Source: Nageia nagi (Eukaryota > Pinophyta). Taken from it: a stretch of DNA of 64,000 nucleotides. Below the pieces are notes generated by a model that saw only the letters and a list, made by a program, of their open reading frames with translations, did no database searches and was not told the DNA's origin. The position numbers and the translations under genes were made by a program. The DNA lies in the NCBI GenBank assembly GCA_050084985.1, contig JBITNC010000001.1, positions 184,388,001 through 184,452,000 of the forward strand, written 5' to 3'. Below are positions 1 through 11,240 of this stretch, piece after piece (position 1 is the first letter of the stretch; the number at the start of each line of letters is the position of its first letter).

Positions 1-1400
1 GAACCTTCTCTTTAATAAAATGTGCTTATATTTCCACATGTTTTATTCTCTAATGTAACATAAGATTATTAGCTAAAGAGATCACTTATTGATTATCTAA
101 AGAAATCAAAGATGAGCCACCTTGGTCATACCCAATTTCTTTAAGAAGATACCTTAGCCAAATGGCTTCCTGGGCTGTAATAGACATGGCATGGTATTCA
201 ACTTTTATGATGGAAAGAGAAATAGTAGGCTACTTCTTGAAATCCCAAGGGATAGCACCTGAACCAATTCTAAACACATGCATAGAGGTTGATTTCCTAT
301 CATCTCTATCTCCCCCATAGCTAGAATTTAGAGAGAATAAATGAGTTTAATTTAGAATACTTGAGAGCAAGATCCTTAGTCCTTGCAACATACCTCAAAA
401 TTTGCTTAACAACATTGAGGTGCTCAACATAAGGATTCTACATGAATCATGCCATCAAATTCACTGCAAAGGTAATATCTAGCCTGGATATAGTCAAATA
501 TAAAAGATTACCAATTAGTTTCTTGTAATATGTAGCATCAACCATCTAAGAGTTGGAGCTTAGAGAATAGTGATTCAAGGAGAGACTGGGATCATAGCAT
601 ATCTACACTCCTCCATTCCAAACTTTTGTAAGATGTTTGATATATACTAAGATTGATTAAGATAAGTACAATCCTTGTATTGATACACTTGCATTCTAAG
701 ATAGTAGTGCAAGAGACCAAGATCAATCATTTCAAACATTGCCTTAAGTTTAGATGTGGACTCTTGAATGATTTCATCATTGTTTCCAGTAATCAAAAGA
801 TCATCCACATAAAGAAGAATCAAGATGTATTTTCCTTGAGTGAGCACATATAAATCAAATTATGAAAAGCACTTGGAGAAATCGATGTCTACAAAATACC
901 CTAAAATCTTTCTATATAAGGCTCTAGGTGCTTTCTTAAGTCCATATAATGACTTTTTTAGCTTGCACATAAAGGACTCTTTTCCTTTGACAATGAACCC
1001 TTCTAATTGATTTATGAAGATTTTCACATCTAAGTCACCATTGAGAAATACATTCTTGACAACAAGTCAAAAAATGTTCCATCCTTAAGCTACAAAAAGA
1101 GAAAGGATAATTCTAATAGTAGGCATCTTTGCATAGGAGTAAAGGTTTCTTCATAATCTACATTGTATTTTTGAGCAAAACCTTTAGCTACTAACCTTAC
1201 CTTGTATTTCTCAATATCCCTAACAAAATTAAACTTGACCTTGAAGATCCACTTATTGCCAATCAAATTCTTCTCATTGGGATAAGGAACCAATTTGCAA
1301 GTTTCATTTTTCATAAGCACCTCATACTCCATTTTCATGGCTTCCATCTAGCACTAATGCTTAGAAACTTCTTTAAAGGTTGAGGGCTCATGCTTATTGT
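1..1400 (-). pseudogene. Ty1/copia pol 3' part: reverse transcriptase and RNase H (degenerate, runs off left edge)
   Basis: Reverse transcriptase and RNase H of a Ty1/copia retrotransposon, which copy element RNA into cDNA. Read on the minus strand, the RT begins near 1347 with WIFKVKF...YKVRLVAKGFAQ and continues through a GDLDVKIFINQLEGF block and KKSLYGLKKAPRALYRK near 900-1060. The active-site motif YVDDLL lies at about 800-811. RNase H follows at about 50-350, with DDRKSTS, SIIKVEYHAMS and AQEAIWLRYLL. This order (IN before RT) is diagnostic for copia. Several in-frame stops (for example before PTISLS and in the DNQ block) and frame changes make it non-coding. The 3' LTR must lie left of position 1. 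It is continuous with the integrase piece at 1690-2083. Confidence 0.9.
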
Positions 1401-1689
1401 CAATCTTGGAAAATAAGGATTTATTCAAGGTCATGCTCCTTGTCACCATTTGAGTTGGAGAATTTTTCTCCTAAGGTGACTTGTCTACATCAATATCTAA
1501 CTAGCTAGGTGCAACTAAAGAGTCCTTTGGATCATCAACATCCTTATTAGAAGCAAATTCTTCAAGAAGTTCATTAAACTTTACATCCCTTGAAATAAAC
1601 ATGACTTTGTAGGATGAAGAGTAGATCCTATAGCCTCTATGTTGACTATCATAACCCACAAAGATGCATTTTTTATTCCTTTTATCTAA

Positions 1690-2088
1690 CTTTTACCTTT
1701 TCTCAAAAATAATGTAGGAGTATGCTTCACAAACAAACACCCTAAGGTGAGAAATGTTAGGTTTTCTTCTTAACCATTCCTCAAAAGGATTTTTACCTTG
1801 AATGGCTTTTATAGGACATCTATTCAAGGTGTAAATAGTAGTACTCATAGCTTCACCCCCCAAGAAACTAGGAAGATTACCCAACATGCATCTAGCCTTC
1901 TCCATAATTATCCTATTTTTCCTTTTGGCAACACCATTCTGCTGACGAGTGTATGGAATTGTAAATTGCCTCTTGATTCCATACTTAGTGCAATAGAAAT
2001 TGAACTCATTGCTATTATATTTCCTCCCATTATCTAATCTTAACATCTTGACTTTAAGGTTAGTTTGATTTTAAACTAAGGCCTTAAA
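1690..2088 (-). pseudogene. Ty1/copia integrase, C-terminal half of catalytic core (split by gypsy insertion)
   Basis: Second part of the copia integrase core. It reads MLRLDNGRKYNSNEF, containing the second catalytic Asp (DNG), then IPYTRQQNGVAKRKNR. In the family the third catalytic residue is the Glu of the NGVAERKNR motif; here it is Lys, so the DDE triad is broken. A NPFEEWLRRKPNISHLRVFVCEAY block ends the piece near 1696. The upstream half is 6 kb away at 8041-8430, because a Ty3/gypsy element inserted between. Removing that element and one copy of its TSD restores a continuous reading frame except for one stop (TAA) just after the junction. Confidence 0.92.
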
Positions 2089-2441
2089 TGTTACAATGCT
2101 ACAATTATGAAAAAAGGAAAATATTGTAGAAATAAAATGAATATTGACTTGAACAAGAAAATGATAACTATCTATTGCAAAATAATAGAGCATGAACTAG
2201 TAAATAGAATATGAAATAGCATCAAATAGCAGATAAGGATAGGATTTTACTGAATAGAATCATAGGCTGCTTCGAGGGGGCTACCTCCTTCCAACTCCAA
2301 AGGCAAAAAATAATGTTCAAGATGCCTTTCTCCACACATTTCTAGCTATTTATATTAAACTAACCCTAACCCTAATATTAATGCAAAATTAGGCCCATAA
2401 CTCTAATACTAACATTAAAATGTTAGTGTGGGATCCTAACA
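2089..2441 (-). repeat. 3' LTR of the gypsy chromovirus
   Basis: 353-bp LTR. On the plus strand it begins TGTTACAATGCT and ends GGATCCTAACA, so both strands start TGTTA. It aligns along its length with the copy at 7636-8040 but lacks about 50 bp present there (the stretch around 7945-7995). The internal AACCCTAACCCTAA is shared by both LTRs and is not telomeric. Confidence 0.92.
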
Positions 2442-2458
2442 TGCCACCCCTCTTGGAA
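2442..2458 (-). promoter_or_regulatory. Polypurine tract next to the 3' LTR
   Basis: Immediately inside the 3' LTR the minus strand reads CCAAGAGGGGTGGCA. This purine-rich block sits where the plus-strand DNA primer of an LTR retrotransposon is expected. Confidence 0.7.
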
Positions 2459-5400
2459 TGAAGCTTTGTCCTCAAAGCTTGAAGTGTGGAAACTGTTGCT
2501 ATAACTAATGAAGGATTTCCCATGTTGCATCTTTTGGTGCCATGCCTTGCCATAGCACAAGGACTTCAATGATGGAGCAATTACAAAGCTATCATGAGCA
2601 TTAATCTAGAACTACCTTAGGTACCATTGCCATTGATCCATCCTCTACTAACTCAAGTAATTATGTTTGAACTTGAACCTTTGATCCAACTACTTTCTTG
2701 AGGCAAGAGACATGAAACATTAGGTGAATCTTGGAAGAATCAAGAAGCTCTAATTTATATGTAGCTAGGCCAATGCATTGTAATACCCTTAAATGACCAT
2801 AAAAATTTGGGGCTAATTTTTAAGGGCCTTTTATTTTTAAGGTTTTCTAGCAATAAAGTTGTAGCCTCAAAAAGACCATGTCATCTACTTGGAACTCTCT
2901 TTCCACATGTTGTTGATTAGCCTATTATTTCATATGATGTTGGGCTATTTGAAGGGTATCCTTAAGCAAATGAAGAATATCATCCCAAGTAACTAAAGCT
3001 GAGTCCACTACTTGAACTTTACTAGTAATTGCAACATACGAGATGATTATTGGTGGAGCTTTACCATACACTGCTTCATAAGGGGTTATCTTACTGGTAG
3101 AATGATAAGATGTATTATACCACCATTCAGCCAAGGGAAGCCATCATACCCAATTCATAGGTTGTGCTGAAGCATGACAACATAAATATGTTTCCAAGCA
3201 TTTGTTGATAATTTCCATCTAACCATCAGTTTGTGGGTGATATGCTGAGGTCATGTTTAGTTGGGTACCTTGCAGTTTAAAAAGCTCTTACCAAAAATGA
3301 CTTGTAAAAGTGGGATCATAGTCACTAACAATTGTATCTAGCATGCCATGTAGTTTGAAAATTGTATCCAAGAATAATTATGTTATTGTCATTGCCTTGT
3401 AGGGATGAACCAATGAACCAAAATGAGCATATTTGGAGAATCAATCAACCACCACTAGAATAACTAATTTACCATGAGATTTAGGAAGGATTTAAATGAA
3501 ATCCATTGAAATATTGGTCCATGTATAGGTAGGTATGGGAAGAGGTTGAAGGAGTCTCGAATTACCCACTATCTCACCCTTTTGTTGTTGACATACATCA
3601 CAAGCTACCACAAATTGCTTGATATCCAATTTCATACCTATCTAATAGAATGATCATGACACTTGTTTATAAGTTTTCAAAAATCCTTCATGCCCTAATG
3701 TAGGTGTGGAATGCAATTTGGTAAGTATTTTTGATTTACATTTTGAAGGAGTTGGTAAAAAAATTCGACCTTTGAATCTCAAAATACCATCATGCCATGT
3801 ATGGTGTGGTTTACTCATGGGGTCTTGAGTGATCTATTTTAGCAATTCTTGGGTGGAACTATCCTCTACCGACTCTTATTTAATTTTATACAACCATTGA
3901 GGAATACCCTTGCTACTTGATCTTCAAATTTTCTAGACAAAGCATTAGCAACCACATTCTCCTTATTCTCCTTACCTTTATGGTATACTATCTCATAATC
4001 ATACCCTAGTAATTTGGTTACCCATTATTGTTCTCAAGCATAGAAATGCATTGCTTAATCAAAAATTTCAAATTATGATGATCTATGATGATGATGAAAT
4101 GGTGACTGATGAGATATATCTCTAACATTAAACTGCATGAATGATGGTAAGCATTTCTTTTTCATAAGTGGATTTACCCAAAAAAATTTCAAAGAGTGCT
4201 CTACTAGTGAATGCCAAGGGATGCCCTTCTTGCATTAATATTGTCCCAATTCTTACTCCACAAGCATCACTTTCTATCACAAAATTTTTAGTAAAATATG
4301 GCATTGCTAATACCAGGGTAGTATACATCACCTCCTTGTGCTTAAGGAAAGATGCCTCGGCTTGAGGAGACCATTGGAATGTGTTCTTTTTCAATAACAT
4401 GGTTAAAGGTGCTACAATCTTGCCATAATCCTTCACAAATTTCCTATAATAGCCTATCAACCCCAATAATCCTTAGATACTTTTCAAAGTTGTAGGAATA
4501 GACCAATTCTGCATGTTAGTAATCTTTTATGGATCCACCTTAACTCCCTCTTCGGATATAACATGGCCTAAGTAGTCAATTTCCCTCTTGCTGAATGAAC
4601 ATTTTGGTTTTTTTGCATATAGTCGGTGTTCCTTCAAGATTTTTAAGGTTTGTTCAACATGTGTCATATGTTCTTACCATGTTTTACTATAAATCAAGAT
4701 ATCATCAAAGAAAACTAAAATGAATTTCCTAAGGAATGGACAAAACACCTAATTCATTAAACTTTGAAATGTGGATGGAGCATTTGTGAGACCGAAAGGC
4801 ATGACCTGGAACTCATAATGGCCCTCATGAGTGTAAAATGTAGTTTTTGGTATATCTTCCTCCTTGAGGTAGATTTGTTGATACCCAGATCATAGGTCTA
4901 GCTTGGAATGATATCTTGCCCCATGCAGTTCATCCAATAATTCATTAATGATTGGGATGGGAAATTTTTCCTTGATGGTAATTTTGCTAAGCACCCTGAA
5001 ATCCACACACATACAGTAGGAACCATCTTTCTTATGAACCAATATAATTGGAGAAGAGTATGGGCTTACATTATGTCAGATTACTCCTGCATCCAACAAT
5101 TCCTTAACCAATTTTTCAATTTCATTTTTTTGTAAACAAGGATACGAATAAGGATGAATGTTTGGTGGGTGATTTCTTGGCACCAACTAGATAGCATGAT
5201 CATGTGATCACTTAGGTGGTAAGCCCCTTGGTTCCTGAAAGATACTTGCATGCTTACTTAATATGGGCTATAAATCCTTATGCTCTGTGATTTTAGATTC
5301 AAAGATTGATAAAGAGTATAACTATGCTAGCATCCCTTTTCTAATTTTTCATAGGATCTTTTCCATGTGATGTGAGCTCACAATTTGTACAAATCCACCT

Positions 5401-5889
5401 TGTAATCCCCTAAGAGTATGTTCTTATTCATCTATTTTGAAGGTCATCCATAGCTCTACAAAATTCCACTATACGGTGCCCAAAGTCCTCAACCATTATA
5501 CCCCTAAAACTATATCACATTTCCCAAGTGTACATGTCACTTTTCAAAGTATAATGGTCCATGCTTAGTTTGACATTATGACATGTGCCTTTACATGCTA
5601 TTTTTCCTCCATTACCAACCATAACCTCAAAATTATTTGTAGGGTGGATGTAACAATCAGCAACCTTAGCCACTCATGGATTAATGAAATTATGAGTACT
5701 TCCCAAATCCAACAATATTATGAGAGGGTGCTTTTTAAAGAACCCTTTAACCTTCATAGTTTGAGGGGTGGTAATTCCTACCAATGCATTGTAAGAGATA
5801 ACTAGGGCCTCATATGGAATTTCCTATGTAGCCTCTTCAAGTGTGTTTTCATATTCCTCCTCACTAGGAGCATCAGCATCAAGCAAATA
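2459..5889 (-). pseudogene. Ty3/gypsy chromovirus pol: protease, RT, RNase H, integrase, chromodomain (degenerate)
   Basis: Pol polyprotein relic. Protease: LLDLGSTHNFI near 5650-5740, where the usual D-S-G-S is [19 protein letters not shown] (about 5030-5070), SKLDL and FVFFDDILIYS (about 4690-4715; the F/Y-x-D-D site is intact), then GLIGYYRKFVKDYGKI (4400-4466). RNase H: FVIESDACG with TSRALFE, about 4130-4330. Integrase: VACDVCQQQKGEI zinc-site remnant, SMDFI (first Asp, about 3490-3510), IVSDYDPTF (second Asp, about 3310-3330) and a TDG-x-MEIINKCLE block with the Glu kept. The triad residues survive although stops are scattered throughout. A chromodomain-like end (VLVLWQGMAPKDATWE, then FPHFKL) lies at about 2470-2560. 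No continuous reading frame remains. Confidence 0.88.
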
Positions 5890-6853
5890 TAACTTTTTAT
5901 TGTGTACAACAATGACCATGAACAAATTTCTCATCGCAATTATAGCATAAGCCTTTCTTTCGATGCTCTTCCATTTCTTCCCATGTCAACTTCTTAGTTT
6001 GCATTATGCGATTTGATGGTGGGGAACTTGTGTTATTAGAGGAATGGGTAATATTATGTGTTTTGGTGAATGGATGTCTTGCATTTAGATGATGAGCACT
6101 GGCTTTATCTTCAGTGAGCTTTGCTAAGGCAATAACATCCATCATAGTTTTGGGATTAAACATTTTGATCTTGGGTTTAATCTCTTCCTTTAAGCCATTG
6201 ATAAAACAACTTGTGAAAAATGCATTATCCAACCTCTCTATGTGATTTTCCAATTTCTCAAACTAATTTTGGTATTCCTTGACCATTGTAATTTGATGTA
6301 ACTTAGTCAATGCCCCTGTGAAGTCTTCATAGTCACTAGGACCAAAATGGATCAATAATTACTGAGTGAATTCATCCCATGAAGGAGCAGGATGCATTTT
6401 GGAGTACCAATGGTGCCACTGGAGAGCCTCATGGTCCAAGTGAAAAGATGCCATGTGCACCTTCAAATCTTTTGGGATTTGGTTTAATGTGAAATACCAT
6501 CTAGCTTTGTAAATCTAGCCATTGGGATTATCTCCATCAAATCAAGGAAAATCCAATTTGGTTGTGCAAGGAAGAATGAACCCACCTTGTTGGCTCTAAA
6601 AGTTATGATGATACCCTTATGGATTTCCTGACTTCCCTGATTGCTATGAACTAGATGTGTTATTGGTATGACTAAGACTTAGTTGAACAGTATGACATTT
6701 ATTGTCAAGGGTTTGTATTTGTGTTTGTATTTATTGAATTTCTACTTTGAATGTACTGGTAAGTGTATCTACCATTTGTTGGATCATAGTTTGAAATGTC
6801 ATCATGGTAGAATCAGCTTATGCTACTGTTTGGGATCTTATTTTAGGTGCCAT
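5890..6853 (-). pseudogene. Ty3/gypsy chromovirus gag with zinc knuckle (degenerate)
   Basis: Gag relic. The ATG at 6853 (MAPKIRSQTVA) is chosen because reading frame similarity starts there, about 780 bp after the primer site. The middle has WHHWYSKMHPAPSWDEFTQ and a FEKLENHIERLDNAFFTSCF region. The C-terminal part, 5897-6253, is an open stretch of 118 codons ending in a CCHC-type knuckle: KKGLCYNCDEKFVHGHCC at about 5900-5950. Several stops interrupt the N-terminal half (for example after QTVA). In the family, gag forms the particle and the knuckle binds element RNA. Confidence 0.85.
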
Positions 6854-7619
6854 TTTTGAAAATTGCTATTTCTAAAGCTGGTATTTCTAAAAATTACTAT
6901 TTTTAGAAATTGGTATTTTTAGAAGTGCCTAAAAAAGTGTATGGGTGTAATATATCAAAATGATCAACTTGAAAAGATGATCACAATGGGCTAGGTCTCT
7001 TGATGATGATTTTCAAACCCTCAGACTTTTTTTTTACATCTATGGGTCTATCTACTTTTGTTAAAAACTATTGAAATGAAATAGATTTTTAGTTATTTTA
7101 CTCTAAAGTTTTTTATACCTTTGAATTGCTATTTTTGGTAGCTTTAAAAAACTACTTATCATAAATTCTGCTTCTCGAATCAAGGTTTTTTGTGTAAAGG
7201 AATGAATCTAGGGTAAGGATTATCTACTTTGTAGGCTTGTCTAAACACCCCTCCTATCCAACTTTCATAAGGAAATAGGCTACAAAGATGGCTTCTATGA
7301 TAAGTATCTTTCCAACAGCACTTACTAGTGCACTATAGTTTACAGATGGTCAACACAACTTCCTACCTAGTTTTCATTTATAACCTAGATAGTCTTCGAT
7401 ATACCTTTCGATACATGGAGTCCAATTTCATGTAGGGTTCTATCTAAGGCCTAGGTATTGATGCAAATTTTTTTGCACCTCACTTCACACATAGTTTTAT
7501 GAGCAAGTGTGCTTAGCTAAAAATGATAGATTCTCCTAGATGTTTTAAAACCCTCGATATAAGATTTCTAGCCTAGACCTCTAAAATATTTTTTTACTGC
7601 AATAGAATGGCCCTGGAAA
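6854..7619 (-). other. 5' leader of the gypsy chromovirus, no gene
   Basis: Untranslated leader between the primer-binding site and gag. It contains short repeated motifs (for example CTATTTTTAGAAATTGGTATTTTTAGAAG near 6870-6930) but no coding similarity on either strand. Confidence 0.6.
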
Positions 7620-7635
7620 GAGCTTTGATACCATA
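7620..7635 (-). promoter_or_regulatory. Primer-binding site, initiator-Met tRNA type
   Basis: Directly inside the 5' LTR the minus strand reads TATGGTATCAAAGCTC. This matches the plant tRNA-iMet primer site TGGTATCAGAGC with one change, and it fixes the element's orientation as minus. Confidence 0.88.
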
Positions 7636-8040
7636 TGTTACAATGCTATAATTATGAAAAAGGGAAATATTACAAAAATAAAATGAATATTGATTTGAAC
7701 AGGAAAATGACAACTATCTATTGGAAAATAATAGAGCATGAACTAGTAAATAGAACATGAAATGGCATCAAATAGCAGATAAGGATAAGATTTTACTAAA
7801 CAAAATCATAGGCCACTTTGAGGGGGCTACCTCTTTACAACTTCAAAGGTGAAAAATAATGTTTAAGATGCCTTTCTCCACACATTTCCATCTATTTATA
7901 TTAAACTAATCCTAACCCTAATAGTAATGCAAAATCAGGCCCCACCCTTACAATTACAATATTATGGTTTACAATATAGGTCAACCATTTAATAAAATAC
8001 TAATACTAACACTAAAATGTTAGGATGTGGGATCCTAACA
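7636..8040 (-). repeat. 5' LTR of the gypsy chromovirus
   Basis: 405-bp LTR, TGTTACAATGCT to GGATCCTAACA on the plus strand, homologous to 2089-2441. It is followed at once by the right copy of the TTAAA target duplication. Many substitutions and one indel separate the two LTRs, so the insertion is old. Confidence 0.92.
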
Positions 8041-8700
8041 TTAAAATTCTTGAAACTCTCAAAGGTTTGATCCTTATGCTCAAGTAGATACCCAAAGGTC
8101 ATCCTACTAAAGTCATCAATGATGGTCAAGACGTAAGATACTCCTCCAAGTGACTTAGTCTGAAATAGACCCATCAAATCTGAATGCACAAGTTGAAGAG
8201 GTTGATAAGCTCTTGTTGCCTTATTTTTTTCAAACTTTTTTCTATGCATCTTGCTAAGAATGCACTTCTCGCATAGACTAATCAAAGGAGAGATTGAAGG
8301 CAAACCTTCCACAAGTTTTTGGTCTTTCATGACTTGAATACTCTTATGGTTAAGGTGCCCTAAATGTTGGTGCCAAATATTACCTCTAGAACACACACTT
8401 GTAGCAAGACACATCTTTGATGAAACTTGATCCATAATGTAAAAATCATCTTTAACTAATCCTTTAACCAACATGGCAAGTTCTTTCTTAATGCACCAAG
8501 ATTGAGAGTCGAACTCAAAAAATACCCTTTTCTAGCAACCTAATCATAGAGAGAAGGTTCATCCTAAGCTTAGAAACATAGAGCACATTTTCAAGAACCT
8601 TTCCATGAATCAACACATTTCCAATGCCTTAGATTTCAAGGGTAGAGTTATCACCTATCACAACCGCATCTTTTCTATACTTGTGAAAGTTCTCAAACTT
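8041..8700 (-). pseudogene. Ty1/copia protease end, GAG-pre-integrase and N-terminal integrase (degenerate)
   Basis: Upstream part of the copia pol. The zinc-binding GAG-pre-integrase segment has HQHLGHLNHKSIQVMKDQKL followed by CEKCILSKMHRK (H-H-C-C pattern, about 8230-8390). The integrase core opens with LVHSDLMG, containing the first catalytic Asp, and continues VLTIIDDFSRMTFGYLL until it is cut at the gypsy insertion at 8045. The open stretch 7989-8474 includes these motifs; its last codons read into gypsy LTR sequence. A protease-like region with DDGCTNH (canonical D-S-G-C) lies nearby at about 8720-8750, in another frame. Confidence 0.9.
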
Positions 8701-9765
8701 TTCTTTTTCAAAGCATAGGTGATTAGTACAACCATCATCAACAATCTAATTAGATAAAAAATATATGAGACATAGAGTAGAGCATTGTATCAAAACTAGC
8801 TTGAATATTCTTCTTTCCTTTGAAGTTTTTTACATTTCCATTTCCTTTCTTTTCTTTTTATAGCAATCAACTTCTTTGTGACCTTGGATGACACAATAGT
8901 TACAATTACCATCAAACTTTTTCTTAATATATGGATTGTTTGCTTTAACTTTTCCATCTTTTTGCTTGAAGTGGTTGTTATCATTATTCCTATTGCTATT
9001 GATATTATTCTTATTATTTCCATTATTGCCTTTGTTCTTGTTGCTATTGTTACCATTACCTCTTTTCTCAAACCTTTTGGAGGAAGAAGGATAAGATTTC
9101 TTTTGATGGTTGAACTTCTTTTTGAAAGGAGTTTTGGTTACTCCAAGAGCAACATTATTATCCTTAGGAGAAGAAATCAACACCTTTTTATTAAGGGTTT
9201 TTTCATGCTTGAAAAGGAGGCTAGAAAGGTTTTCAAAGGAGAAGACTTCTTCTTCATCATCAAGCCTTGTTTTCATAATTATCATAAAGTTTTCAAACTT
9301 TGAAGAAAAGATTTGAAGAATTATGAAGACCATGAACTCATCATTGATCCAATTGCACCCATAAGCAACAAGTTGGATCTTTAGGTCAATGATTTTGTTC
9401 AACTAGATGGCAACATTTTCATCTTCCCTTTGATAAGATTGAAGCAACTTTTGAAGAATAGTAAACCTTCTTGAAAACTTTGCACCAAGGTAGATTTTCT
9501 TAAGCTTATCCCAAGCTTCCTTTCTCAAGGTTGAAGAGAAAATCATCAAGAGCACATCATCTAAAATTGCATGAAAGATCATGGAGGTTTCCAACTCATT
9601 ATTCATGTTGTAAGCCTCTAGTGCCTTCTCATCTGTAGGAGGTATAAGGTTCTCATTCACTATTTACCAAAGCTTTCTTACTTGCAACTTAGCTCTCATT
9701 CGAGGTTACTGAATCCCAAAGTTGGAACCATTAAGAATGTGTTTGGGTAAAAAGGAGTCTCCCAT
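8701..9765 (-). pseudogene. Ty1/copia gag with zinc knuckle (degenerate)
   Basis: Gag of the copia element. The ATG at 9765 (MGDSFLPKHILNGSNFG) is chosen because it begins the canonical copia gag N-terminus; a stop follows at codon 20, before the PRMRAKLQVRKLW segment. Open segments 9403-9660 and 8830-9402 hold the UBN2-type capsid region (AWDKLKKIYLGAKFSRRF; LLFKHEKTLNKKVL). A long Lys/Asn-rich linker then leads to a CCHC knuckle, CNYCVIQGHKEVDC, near 8865-8910. One stop separates the two segments. The element is in the same orientation as the pol pieces on its left. Confidence 0.9.
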
Positions 9766-10551
9766 TTTCTACATAAGAATTTGAAAAAAAAATAATAAGC
9801 ATATGGTTTAATAAATAACATTACATGTTACATTTAATTAACTAAGATATGCTTGATTTGATACACAAGTGTAAATGTTTTACAACTCAAATAATAATCC
9901 ATGTACCCAAATACATTTCTCATCTCAAGAATCATAAATGTAGAGTGACATTGTTGAGGCTTATTTTCTTATCTAAAAATTAAGCCTTCACCTAGATGCC
10001 CACACAAGAGGAGCCTAAGTACTATCAATCTTTAACCAATTCACCTTGGTCAATATTATACTTTCTCACAAGGAGAAGTACCTACTATTTTCTAAGGTTA
10101 TGATGTTTATTGGATTGACCAAATTATTAATCCTTATTAGGTTTCAAGTTGTCCTCTTAGGTTATGAAGATAATCTTTGAATGGATGTGTGGACATGTGG
10201 TATCACTACACATATGTCTATCCATCTATTGGAGTTATGTCCAGACCAATAGAGGACTTAGAGGCAACTAAGAAGTACAAATTTTTCACCACTTGGATCA
10301 TCAAACTTAAAGGCTCTAGTTCACTTATCCTCACCTCATGGCTCCCCAAACAAGTTATGTTGTAGAATGTACATGCAGATGTGTTCATTTTAAGGGGTTG
10401 CACATTTCAATGTTTATGATTTTTACATAAGGAAATAAAGCAAAAAGTATAAAACATGAAGTAAAATGCATAAATAAAATATCATCCATTTGCAATTTGA
10501 AACTTAAGAGTCCATTGGATTTTGTTTACCAACCCCTAAGGGACATATTTA

Positions 10552-10707
10552 CATCATTCCTTATTTTACATAAGTCCATTCCATACTTTGCACAAGGAAG
10601 TCAAAAAAATTAGGGAGTCATCAAATGCATCATTCCATTATTAAAAAAATAAGCATGCATCATTCCTATAATTTGCATAAGTCCATTTATTAACTTTGCA
10701 TAAGGAA
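10552..10707. repeat. Two diverged direct repeats of about 50 bp
   Basis: Units 10552-10599 and 10658-10707 share CATCATTCCT, CATAAGTCCATT and a TTTGCA-to-AAGGAA end, separated by 58 bp. This looks like an old tandem duplication within the copia leader. Confidence 0.6.
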
Positions 10708-11230
10708 TAAAGAATGAATGTTTAGAGAGGAAAAAAAATAGTTATGCATCCAAAAAATTCTAATATTTTTAAGTAAAAACATAAAATTTCCTCCTTGTTT
10801 ACTTAAAAAAATGATTTTAAGATGCCTCCCATTCCATAGATACTAAAAAAAATTAGTTTACCTAAAAATGCTAAGAATTTTGTATTAGTATCTTTATTAT
10901 ACTAAGTGCTACAAATGCATTTTAAGGCATTTTTAGACTAAGGCAAAAAAATATCCCCCTTAACATTTAAGAAAATAACACTATGTTATTTTTATTTTAA
11001 AGATTTTAACCTTATAAAATGCATAAAAAAAGGGTGTAGCAATTAAAATTTAACATTAAAGAATTCTCCACATGTTTCAAAAAAGCATTTAAGAGGAATG
11101 AATATATCTTACACATCCATTAATGCATATTTATCCATCTACTCACTCTAAAGCAATTTTAAATGAAATTCATGATGGGCATGATCATACTCATCATTAC
11201 AATGCTTTAAATTTGGAGTATATATTTTGA

Positions 11231-11240
11231 AGATACCAAA
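11231..11240 (-). promoter_or_regulatory. Primer-binding-site remnant of the copia element
   Basis: The minus strand reads TTTGGTATCT immediately after the LTR end at 11241. TGGTATC matches the start of the initiator-Met primer site; the rest (AGAGC) has diverged. Confidence 0.55.

Larger units (their letters stand above)
2084..8045 (-). mobile_element. Complete Ty3/gypsy chromovirus inserted in the copia integrase, with 5-bp TSD
   Basis: A complete but defective Ty3/gypsy element read on the minus strand. It is bounded by LTRs at 2089-2441 and 7636-8040 and flanked by the 5-bp target duplication TTAAA (2084-2088 and 8041-8045). The order is 5' LTR, tRNA-iMet primer site, gag, protease, RT, RNase H, integrase, chromodomain, polypurine tract, 3' LTR. 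That order, the CYNCDEKF zinc knuckle and the chromodomain-like tail place it among plant chromoviruses. It interrupts the copia integrase, so it is younger than the copia element. Stops in every domain and the diverged LTRs show it has been inactive for a long time. Confidence 0.93.
9766..11240 (-). other. Presumed 5' leader of the copia element, about 1.47 kb
   Basis: No coding similarity was found on either strand. It lies between gag and the LTR at 11241-11737 with its primer-site remnant, so I read it as the element's leader; an old nested insertion here cannot be excluded. It contains a direct repeat of about 50 bp (10552-10599 and 10658-10707, starting CATCATTCC and ending AAGGAA). Otherwise it is AT-rich DNA with A-runs. 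Confidence 0.5.

Noticed and set aside
2361-2376. Telomere-like TAACCCTAACCCTAAT
   Set aside because: The same motif is at the homologous place in the other LTR of the gypsy element (about 7907-7922), so it is LTR sequence, not an interstitial telomere.
8878-9316. Plus-strand ORFs of 141 and 68 codons
   Set aside because: They are antisense to the Lys/Asn-rich copia gag linker; Ile/Val-rich low-complexity translation is a shadow.
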